Assembly (NCBI GenBank): GCA_011009095.1
Contig: VTPC01000006.1
Span: 67,434-131,433, forward strand
Length of the DNA: 64,000 nt
DNA from: Ignelater luminosus
Lineage: Eukaryota > Arthropoda > Insecta > Coleoptera > Elateridae
Direction of reading: 5' to 3'
This document shows positions 12,606 to 21,620 of this stretch, one piece after another. How positions within the stretch are numbered: position 1 is the stretch's first letter; the number at the start of each line of letters is the position of its first letter. A program made the position numbers and the translations under genes. The notes under the pieces were generated by a model. It made no database searches. It was not told the origin of the DNA and was given only the letters and a program-made list of their open reading frames with translations.

Positions 12606-13069
12606 AATGAGAAAAAATATACTGGCGTTCTGGTGATAGCTGTCAGTAGAAAATGAAAATTAGCTTAATTCGGAAAAATTGTAGATTGAATTGATTATCG
12701 AAATAATTTTTGTACTGGCTTATTTCTCTGGGAGCAGAGCATCAACATATAGTTGGATTCTGTCACCCAAAAAGAGCTTCAAATTGGGCGCTAAATCTGC
12801 TACGTGTGTAGCGAGTTGAAGTGAGTAAACTTAATTTTTTTTTGTTGTTTACTTATCTTTTGGTAATTAGCCTTTTGTCACTTATTGAACAGGTCTTATT
12901 AAGGGAAACAAAAGGAAAATAAATAAACCAAGTAATAATGTTCAACAGGGAAATAAGACAATACAAAAATTATTTCGATAATCAATTTAATTCACAAATT
13001 TTTCTGAATTAAGCTAATTCTCTTTTTTGCTGGCATGTTCATCAGAACGCCTGTATATTTTTTCATATT
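12606..13069. repeat. Long imperfect inverted repeat
   Basis: The arms 12606-12730 and 12946-13069 are reverse complements at roughly 80-85% identity by eye. The core GATTATCGAAATAATTTTTG is shared exactly and ATTAGCTTAATTC is shared near it. The 215-base spacer contains GGGAGCAGAGCATCAAC and TTGGGCGCTAAATC. It starts about 20 bases after the candidate LTR. It could be a foldback element, or two opposed copies of one repeat. No coding sequence lies inside. Confidence 0.75.
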
Positions 13070-13199
13070 ACTTAGTAGTATTGATATTGAAATGATGGAA
13101 ACAATTGAATTAAATGTTCAAATTTCATGACAAAATGCCTTTTCATTCGTAGAAGTCAATGTTCTTCGAATTTCTAGTTTTTAGAAATTGTTCAAAGGT

Positions 13200-13730
13200 A
13201 TAGGACGCTACATCATAATACCTTTTGGATGAGATACTTTTTCATAAACATTGGCGTCTTTAATTGCTTGTCCACGGCTTATGTATTGTACACGGCATTA
13301 CACAAATAAAACCATGCCTCATCAACTGCGACATAATCTTGCCATTTACGATTTTTTAAAATATTGTACAGCCGCCTTTATCGTTTATACCTTTTTTAAT
13401 AGTAGTTTGGGCAATGAAATGGCGGAGTGGTTTTTTTATTAATTTAGCATTAATTTTATGCCTTAATGTATATTGTATAACTCGTACACTAGTATTTAAA
13501 TGATTAGCAAGACTTCTTTGTGTTGGAGGATCTTTCTTTTTTATCATTTTCTTCAAAATTCGAATCTGGGTGTTGGAGAGTGACTATTACTTAATTGCAT
13601 CTATTCTTTTTACTAGCATTATTCAATATTGGTACTTGATGTTTTTTATAATGCCCAAGTGCAGCTCTAGAAATCACAATACCTCGATTTTTAAAATTTT
13701 TTGGGCGCACCACAAACTAACTGAACGTGG
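13200..13730 (-). pseudogene. Tc1/mariner-like transposase N-terminal relic
   Basis: The minus-strand frame at 13356-13556 reads PPTQRSLANHLNTSVRVI, then HKINAKLIKKPLRHF, a helix-turn-helix followed by a basic linker. Further on, WQDYVAVDEAWFYL (about 13305-13345) is a first-Asp region of the VDEAWF type. The later catalytic parts are not in continuity. I know this combination from multi-copy insect transposases but cannot place the subfamily. Frame breaks lie between the HTH and D1 parts. Confidence 0.6.
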
Positions 13731-13789
13731 CTTATACGGGGGAAAATAAAAAAGTTTTATTTTTACCTACGGAAAAAATTCTTTGAAGA

Positions 13790-14440
13790 AACAGAAACAA
13801 TTCCAAGCATTGATAATAATTCCTTCAAAGATCTAATCGTGCATTTTTAATCATTCTAACAGGCATTTCGTGCATTTTTGCAATAATTCTTTTCAAATTA
13901 GACACTCCAAAGAAAAAATTTGGGGTTAACAGATTGGGTGATCTCATTGGGCAAGAATATCTTGCAAAATGTTCTTTAGTAAATTTGGAAGTATGACAGG
14001 TAGTGTCGTCGTGCTGATACCATAAATTACTTGAAGTATTTAAAGAGGTTGCTGTAAGATAACAAAAATTTGCTTATTCACAAATTTATAATATGTCTCA
14101 GGATTTAAGTTATTTTCAAAAACTTATCACCCGTTGACCTTATACGAATACTGATCACGACATTTGAACGTCGATGAAGATTTTCCGATGCTATTAGATA
14201 TAAACATTGCATCATCTATAAAAAATACTTTCCTAACAAAAGAATACATTGTTTGAAATCAGTCACAAAAATCTAATTGAGATAGAAGATTTCTGGCTTA
14301 GAATATGTGAATAAGTTTCTGTTTATTTGAAACTTCTGAAACTGTAGATTTTCCCACAGCATTTAGAAATTTCTGAAATTCTACCTAATGAACTTTCTGT
14401 TTCTTCAACAGCAGTTTTATAATCATAATTGGTTTTTATT
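13790..14440 (-). pseudogene. Second mariner-like transposase relic
   Basis: On the minus strand, FIDDAMFISNSIGKSS (about 14170-14230) looks like a FSDEAHFxLNG-type D1 region. NLWYQHDDTTCHTSKF (13985-14030) is a WFQQDGATCHTA-type D2 region. CPMRSPNLLTPNFFF (13910-13945) is the third acidic block, with Asp changed to Asn. KRIIAKMHEMPVRMI follows at the C-terminus. It is heavily mutated, and no inverted ends were found. It lies next to the relic at 13200-13730, but the D1 regions differ, so they come from two different elements. Confidence 0.55.
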
Positions 14441-17266
14441 GTTATTACGTCGTCGCTCATGGTTTCTCTTGAACTTATTATCGACGTTTTGAATTTCCTG
14501 CAGTCACATAGGAAATGCAGTTTTCATTGTGCCTTTCCCTAAAGAGAACAGCAGCAGCTTCTCTGTAATTACCAGCAACAAATAACTATTTTGATTTTTT
14601 CTTGCAAATTTAAACTTAATGGCATTTTGTCTTCAATAACAATAATTTAACACAATTTTAAATGATATACAGGGTGATCAAAAAAATCATGGACATAAAA
14701 CTATCACAGATTCCTGGGATCAAAATGAGACGATGTACCCAATTACAAGGTGTCAAAGTTGAATTGAAAATTTCTAATTTTGTTAATATTTCAAGAATAG
14801 GCTTGAAATGATAAATGGTAAGGAGACTAGCTCACTACCGTAAAGAAAATTGTTAAGCCATTGAAAAATTAAAAAATCTTTTTATTTATGAAATTAGCAA
14901 TCAATTTGGCAAAAAGAGCAGCTGTTGCTTTTTCTCTTAGTATGCGCGATTTTCTAGTAAAATTGGACTTTTCAAAATCACTAAAACTCAACGGTCTATA
15001 GCAAGATCATACGTTTCTTGAAGAAAATGATGCAATTATTTCAATAGCATGCTTGACAGAAATTAAACCTACGATGCCATATTACTCTTTTCCCTAAAGT
15101 GTACTGTTTTCAAAATGTAGAGTGTGAAGGTTTAATTAGAAACAAGGAATTTTAAATTAAATTTAGATCTCTGTATCTCATAAAAGGTAGACTTTAGGTC
15201 TTTAAGATATAGGTAAGTTGGGTAAAATCGTCTTGTTTGGTCGTACTACTAGGTACAAGCATTTGGACATCTTTTCTTGAAATTTCTTTTGTTATTTTTG
15301 TCCTTATAATTTACACTAAGAGTATTACTAATAATTTATTCAAAAGCGAAATTAAAATTTCTTCCGAATACGCCACGCTATCAGTACATAATCTTTGTTT
15401 GTAATTGAAGGATTTTTGACTTAGGCAAAACTTTTCTCAAAAAATATTTTCTAATATTCAGTTATAATAAAAGGAACTACTTTTGGTAAGGACTTTCGTA
15501 GAAGCGCTGTAGAAGATAAGGTAAAATGTTAAAATGGTAAAAACAATATAAACTCAAGAAAATTCAGTCTGAACTACCGCGTTACTGTAAAACATTCTTG
15601 AACATTGGGTATACTACTTATTTTCTTAGTTTCGTTTCTTTTCTGTAATATGCTTATAAGCAGAGACCAAGGAAAGTAGAAATTTAAATTTTAGTGAAAT
15701 TAAAACCAGAAATGAGATTTTAGCACAAACCGATAACAATAATTGGAGTGTCTGTATAATAAAGGAGAACTAAAAGAAAACCTGAAGTTTCTTCTTAACG
15801 TAGATAATTGGTAATAAATTTAATTACTTTGGCTGTATCATCCGAAAGACATCTGTGGTTAGTCCAAATATTAGTCAACTTCTGCTGAAAGTAATTTTGC
15901 AATAAAAAGGGTCGTTTACTCGTATATCTCCCAGATACTAGAACTAAGTGCTTTAAAACCGACTTCTAACCGCTGTGATAAGCACAGCCTTTAATTACTT
16001 TGTTGCTTTATGGTTCGGTATTTTCGTGTCTCGAGACTGCTAAGCCGCTAAGCTTGTAATACGACAGGGGTAGCAAGAACACAATGTTCCCCTAAAAATA
16101 ATTTTGTGTAACTAATTCTAGAGCTTCTATAGGTTTTCATTTTGAAAAATTGCTAAGTTTAAATTTAACAGCTAAGCTTCAAACTTAATGTTTCAGCCTA
16201 GTATTGCAAGTAACAGCTCTCAACTTGTATAGGTAAAGTGGATTTGTGTAATACAGTCGGCGTGTTTGTAACTTGGAAGTCCTAACACCATTTGTCACCT
16301 GAGATAAAACTTAAGTGAAACAAACGTCTTCAGTAATAGGGCGGTAGTTGCGAAGAAAAGGACAAGAGCGTAAGAGAAATAATTTAAAGCACATTCTCAT
16401 CTGAGTGGTCAGCTTTAACATTTTGAATCTGAGAAATAGGGAGAAATTTATCGATTCCATTCGCAAACCTTTTATTTTTGAAGCGAACTTAAAAGTTTCA
16501 TAATTCTTGAATGGCAGTTCGTTCTTACTGTTCGTAATAAGATAATGAATCGAGCAATTCACTCCTTTCGTAAGACCAGAAGGTTTATTTTAAAAGTATG
16601 ATGACTTTTGTCAGTTATAACTTTTTGATTTCATCCCCAATCTAATCAATTTACGTTTACCCTACCGATTCGACGCTTCCTTTCAGTAAAATCGATTAAA
16701 GTCTGAGTTTGCTAGATTAAAAGTTTCTCGGGCTTCATTTAATGGTTTGCGCAGCAAGAAGAGATAAGAAAGCGCATTTAAGCGAACAAAAGAAAACAAG
16801 TGTTACATTTTCTAGAATATTATAAATTAATTTTTATAGAAAGTAGAGTACAATAGGGAACACGTCATTGTATTAAAATATATTGCAATACGCAGTTTTA
16901 ACATTATTTGATAAACTTGAATTATTAAAACAAAAAACAAACTGGATAACTGAAAATTAATCTTTGGGTCCCATTAGACACAACTACCCACTTTAAAGCG
17001 CAAAAGTTAGCATGTAATTATTTAGTTGCCTAAATTTAGTGTAATGGGGAAAATGGAAAGGAAAACATAATGTTTACATAAACTTTGTATGTCATTTAAT
17101 TAACATTTCAGGATTCAACATAAACAAAGTAACTGAGAAATTATCTACTTAGTTTAGATTGTATTTCCTTCACAGATAACTTGTCCGTTGGTATTTTTTC
17201 TAAATGACTAAGGTTTACAACGGACTATTTGTTTTGGCAACAGGTAATTATATTTGAGATTATCTC
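14440..17266. other. AT-rich stretch with one mariner-like end
   Basis: ATACAGGGTGATCAAAAAAA at 14667 has the look of a mariner-like left end (ACAGGGTG followed by A-rich sequence), but I see no transposase to its right and no matching right end. The rest is AT-rich with no recognised coding sequence. An 83-codon frame at 16311-16562 on the minus strand shows no motif. Confidence 0.4.
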
Positions 17267-17460
17267 AATTAAGTATAGTTTCTGAGATGGAAGGATTGAC
17301 ATCATTTGTTGTANNNNNNNNNNNNNNNNNNNNNNNNNNNNNNNNNNNNNNNNNNNNNNNNNNNNNNNNNNNNNNNNNNNNNNNNNNNNNNNNNNNNNNN
17401 NNNNNNNNNNNNNAATTAAGTATAGTTTCTGAGATGGAAGGATTGACATCATTTGTTGTA
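17267..17460 (+). repeat. Exact 47-bp direct repeat flanking a 100-N gap
   Basis: The 47 bases at 17267-17313 recur identically at 17414-17460, immediately on either side of exactly 100 N (17314-17413). The exact match right up to the N run, and the round gap size, suggest an unmerged contig overlap and not a real tandem duplication. Confidence 0.9.
17314..17413. other. Assembly gap, 100 N
   Basis: A run of exactly 100 N, the usual placeholder for a gap of unknown size. The open frames that span it are artefacts. Confidence 0.99.
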
Positions 17461-18007
17461 GTTAAACGAGAATTCACAGTAATCGTGCTTGTGTAAGTAT
17501 GGTTGGCAGTAAGCTTGTCTGTGGTTGTGGTTACGGGGTTACAAAATAGAGCACTGTTTCTGAGGGAATTACTTGTATCTTTAGTGACAGTTGATGTAAA
17601 CTATCTATTTTATTAAAACTTTCATTCAGATTAGGTAAATAAATTCAACCTACCTTAGGAATTGTTTCTTGCTACATTTGGATGAGCTTTGGAATACAAC
17701 TTCAGTACTGACACTGATATTGAAAAGTTAGTTATCATTGACCATATTCCTACAAGTAAAATGTAAGTGTTCTGACTCCTAAGCCATAGCAAAACCAATA
17801 TGTAAATACCCTTTGTTCTTAATATTACCACGTTGATTGTCAAAGTTACTTTCTAATGAGTGCGCTACCAGCCATCGCTTGACCATCGGCGGTTATACTT
17901 TGTCATTCTTGTCACGCCAAGTGTCCGCCGGTTACCAATTTGCAAGGTGTTCTTATTTTTTATTTTTGAAGGTTTCCAAATTATTTTTAAATGTTTTAAT
18001 GCATATA
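17461..18007. other. Short AT-rich stretch, nothing recognised
   Basis: No domain-bearing frame. Part of an apparent open frame (17865-18278) begins here by chance and continues into the mariner that starts at 18008. Confidence 0.4.
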
Positions 18008-18874
18008 CGAGGGTTGCTCTCTTAATGTTGAGCCTCATCAATTCGATATCTTGCTCACTTAAATATGCTTTATCGCCTTTCGCAGGCTTGTTGAAGGACT
18101 TCGGGCAAACAAAAAGTAGTGTACCATTCGGTTCCAACTTGTCCAGTAAATCTAAAAAAAAGTGGCAACTATCTTCTTTTTTCCCGGTCAACCTTTGTTG
18201 GAGGCACCTTATTTTGGAACACCCAAACAGCCACCTGTTGCTTTTTCTCGGAATCATATGAATATACCCAACTTTCATCGCCTGTTACAATATTGTATAC
18301 TAGATTAGACGACCCTCGGATAAAGCGTTTTAATTTGACTTTGCACCAATTTACACGATCTGCCTTTTGAACGTCTCATAAATTGTGCGGTATCTAGCGA
18401 GCACAAAGCTTACGTACATGTAGATGATTGAGCAAGATAGTATTGATCGCTTTCACATCAATGCCCAGAGTTCCTTCAATCGTCCGAATAGTACTATGAC
18501 GCTCTTCCTGTATGACACTTTGTGCAATCCAGAGGTTTTCCTTAGTAACAGCAATTTCTGAGACACGTTCGCGATGTTCATCCTTCAGAAATTCACGACC
18601 TAAACGAAATTCGTTGTACCAGCGTTTTATGGTAGCTAATGAACCTGACTCAATACCAAACACATTTCTTATCTCATCAAAACACTCTTGCCAACTTAAT
18701 CAACGCTTGAAATTGTAGAAAAATACTCTCGGAAATGTTCATTATTGAATTTCATAATTTTTCCAAAAGTCACTTCCGATAAACGCGCAAAAGATTATAC
18801 TGAATTATGATAATAACAATTATACCCTACAATTATGGGTTCCTAGATAGGCTCAACAGTAACAACACCCCTCG
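18008..18874 (-). mobile_element. Internally deleted mariner (867 bp)
   Basis: The left end is CGAGGGTTGCTCTCTTAATG. The right end in reverse complement starts CGAGGGGTGTTGTTACTG. Both continue to TTGAGCCT, and TA lies just outside each (18006-18007 and 18875-18876). On the minus strand the transposase has the HTH part (SLATIKRWYNEFRLGREF, TIRTIEGTLGIDVKAINTIL; 18394-18663) and the D1 part (VTGDESWVYSYDSEKKQQ; about 18240-18300). A short GTEWYTTFCLPEVLQQAC block follows, and then the sequence runs straight into the left end. The second and third catalytic regions are deleted. A full mariner is about 1.3 kb. Frame changes separate the HTH and D1 parts. Confidence 0.82.
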
Positions 18875-18959
18875 TACTATTTTGTACTAAATTAATAGCA
18901 CTCTCCTGTAAATGCTTATTGGCTGAAGAAATTAACATTATTAAAAGAAATAACTAAAA
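18875..18959. other. Spacer between mariner and piggyBac relic
   Basis: AT-rich, no features seen. Confidence 0.5.
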
Positions 18960-19835
18960 TTATAAGTGAGCTACTTTATTGTGAAGGTGAACTACTTAAC
19001 TAAGTACAGCAAAAATAATGGTAATTCAAGATTTGCAGTGAACTGGAAAGCAACCAGGAAACACATTCCTTTACAACCCGCACAATAGGTGGTAACTCGT
19101 CTTGCTTCTTTTGCTGCTGATTTGCTTTCCAAAGTAGCGATAATCTTATTGTAGCATAGACAACATCTTTATTTAATTTTTCTGTTTCTTGAACACTTGT
19201 CTTTAGTTTCTTCAAGTATGCGACGACCTGTTTTAGTTCGTTTTGATAGTGGTGGTGTTGGATTTGCATTTTCTTTATCTTTTGCTGTTTCTTTCTTCAA
19301 TTCAAGTAGTGAGTCTACTGGAAGCTCTCTGAACCTTACAATAGACATGTGTAGTTCATCTTTGTTTACCTTTATATAAACAACGAAGGCAATCACTACA
19401 GTCGTACCAAATACAAATTTGAAAACTAGTTTGTGGTACCACCGTACAGTGTTTCGAATGGGCGATGAATACCTCGAAACCTGGCCACTCAGGTCTATTC
19501 CAGATTTAGTATAACTTTTGGTTTCTGAATATCTTCTTGTTTACAGTTTCTTTTCTCGTTTTTACAATTTTGCAATTACCACACCATTTTTATTTCTTTT
19601 CCTGTTATTTCACCTCTACTAAGTTAAGCAGTTACTACTTCTTTAGTTTTTCGAGTTGTACCTTTGCAATAACTCGTGTGTAAGAGGTAAATTTGTGGAA
19701 AAGTTATCTACGGTGTTATCAAGATCTTTCCACTGTCTAAATAACCTTTACATAGATATAATATTACGTGAGTGGCTAAATCGTTTTCCCTATCTTTGAT
19801 GCCTCTTAATGTGAATATATTGTCCAAATTTAAGA
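18960..19835 (-). pseudogene. piggyBac transposase, C-terminal half, broken
   Basis: Reading the minus strand gives RLKFGQYIHIKRHQR near 19800-19835 (the RGRLKFRQYI-type block after the first Asp), a TVDNFSTNLPLTHELL block near 19690-19720 (second Asp), DLSGQVSRYSSPIRNTVRWY near 19440-19490 (third Asp region), and KLVFKFVFGTTVVIAFVVY with MSIVRFRELPVDSLLELKKE (19310-19430). A Cys-rich tail with CCLCY..TYCAGCKGMCF character ends it near 19040-19160. The order is that of a piggyBac C-terminal half. The N-terminal half is absent at this point because the Transib relic begins at once upstream. Several frame changes and stops are present. Confidence 0.75.
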
Positions 19836-21620
19836 CGGTCCACAGAGGGGCCCAAAGCGTCCAAAGTTGGCAAAAATTATTTTTTTGGAATTTCAGGCTC
19901 TATTTTATGAAATAAGCACTGTAATGTGTACACAAATTGTTTAATGTGAAAATTAACAAGTTGTGCACGCCTACATAATGTACAAAAGAACAATGTTATA
20001 AACTTATCAATGTTTACATGCATTTATATTAATCTGAAGAATCGCTACTATACAAATCAAGTTCTTCTGATGTATTTGGAATATTAACAGAAGTAGACGT
20101 CCTTTTCTAACTTCCGTTTTTGCGTTGTTGGTCGCTGCGTACTTAAAATAAGAGGATCAGATGAAAGTAATAGCCGATTGAGTACATCACTATTCGTTTT
20201 TTCACGAGAAAACGTACGTGAAAATTATTCTCGGTTTCTTTAACTCTTTGTTGTTTGCCATGTTTATGTTATACTTACTAGCCAAAGCTTTCAATATAAT
20301 AGAGAATCGTTTGATAAGTTCCAGATCAACGCCTGTAACACGGCTTGAGATTTCGGCATTTTTAAAAAAACATCTAGCAATATTGCCTTCATTACTGCTG
20401 CCTTAAGGTTTTTCAATATTTTTAAAGTCTTTGAAGGTTAGACCACAGAGGTAGCACTTCATGGTAGAAGGTGTGTCTGTCAACGAGTTGCATATTTTAC
20501 CGTCAACCATTGTGAATAATAATTTATGATCAACTTCGATTGCTCGATTATCGGTTTCGTACAATGTTGGTACTAACGCTAATGCTATTTGCTCCTCCAT
20601 ATAATCCCTTTCTTTTTTTTTAGCTAGGTCAGTTGTTTCATGAGCAAACTGAAATTCAACTGGTCGACAATATCTTGTGGATGGGTTTCTACTGTTATTC
20701 CAAAGTATTTTTTGCTATTTTGTTGTTGCTGGTAAACACCAGATACCAACCGCAAAGGCACCAAGGAAGTCAAGAGAAAGCTTGAATCGTTGGCTGACTT
20801 GGTATTATTTTTGTTTATATTTCAAATGTCCGGACGAACTATCAAATCCCCACTTAGTAAATAAGGTTACACGATGTAAATCCTTTTGACTGATAATAAC
20901 GTCATGTTGAGCTAACATAAGTCGGCCAGCTGTGTGGGCCAGAAGCCCCTGCAGTCTTATTTCGACTGATCATTCTGTTACTATAAAATGTTCCTTTTTA
21001 GGGTAACAATCTGTTGGATGGTTTCATAGGATGGAAATCGTGCTATGTCTTTCGATCTCATTATATTATACTAATGTCTCGCAAGCTGAGCTGCAAACAT
21101 AGATAACGCTTCTTCCGGTGAAAGTTGGACAAGATCATCGGCATTGGATTTTTTAAAAGCGTTCCTATAGCTAGTGGCACGGTTAGAAGATGTAGTGGTA
21201 ACTTCCTTGAGTAAAATGCTGCCGCATTGGTTTTACCCGAATGCCGCACTCATTTGTGCTGCATAACACAGTTTTTGCTTGATGTATTCAGAACGCAAAT
21301 CTAGCGTGTTATGTCGCTTACTCTGCTCTGGAGCCTCAACAAAACTAGTTTTAGGTCTTCCTGAACAAATTTTTCCCGAATCGCTGTGGTTTGGAAAATC
21401 AATGAGCGTCTCCAGCCACGTGGTATTGTTGGCTAGAAATCTTTCTCTTATTCTATTAGCCGCTGACCACCTCTTTTTAGAATCAATGATAAAATAAGAA
21501 ATCTTTTTGTGTAGATGTAGGGGCAGTTGGTCCGTTTTTCTAGAAGTTTCTTTAACTAACAAATTTTATCTTCTAATTTCGTTTTTCCTGATTCATTCAA
21601 TTTGTTGTAAAGGACTCTCC
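19836..21620 (-). mobile_element. Transib (RAG1-like) DNA transposon relic
   Basis: The left edge CACAGAGGGGCCCAAAGCG (19841) resembles Transib ends, which begin CAC like V(D)J recombination heptamers. CGGTC at 19836-19840 would be the 5-bp GC-rich target duplication typical of Transib. The transposase pieces inside are described separately. I could not find the matching right end, so the right border is set where N-terminal similarity fades. It appears to have inserted into the neighbouring piggyBac, whose reading stops exactly at this border. Confidence 0.7.
20032..21562 (-). pseudogene. Transib transposase, broken
   Basis: Transib transposases are related to the RAG1 core. In minus-strand order I see SGRPKTSFVEAPEQSKRHN (about 21345-21400), LSPEEALSMFAAQLARH (about 21075-21125), KWGFDSSSGHLKYKQK (about 20810-20860, likely first catalytic Asp), DSSFLLTSLVPLRLVSG (about 20730-20790), NPSTRYCRPVEFQF (about 20640-20690), LLFTMVDGKICNSLTDTPST (about 20470-20525, likely second Asp), KCYLCGLTFKDF, NEGNIARCFFKNAEISSR, and VTGVDLELIKRFSIILKAL (20280-20340). 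It ends with TNSDVLNRLLLSSDPLILST and a stop near 20032. The stretch between NINMAN and the tail, which in intact Transib carries the QLSEEAQEARNKD block with the catalytic Glu, is missing. Several frameshifts also break it. Confidence 0.82.

Noticed and set aside
12800-12900. Possible intron (GTGAGT near 12820 to an AACAG end near 12891) inside the inverted-repeat spacer
   Set aside because: No flanking coding sequence; such motifs are frequent by chance.
17225-17496. Open frames running through the first N run
   Set aside because: They exist only because N codons were read as X; the flanks are duplicated non-coding sequence.
17865-18005. Extension of the mariner frame to the left of 18008
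   Set aside because: The inverted end and TA at 18006-18008 mark the element border; the frame stays open beyond it by chance.
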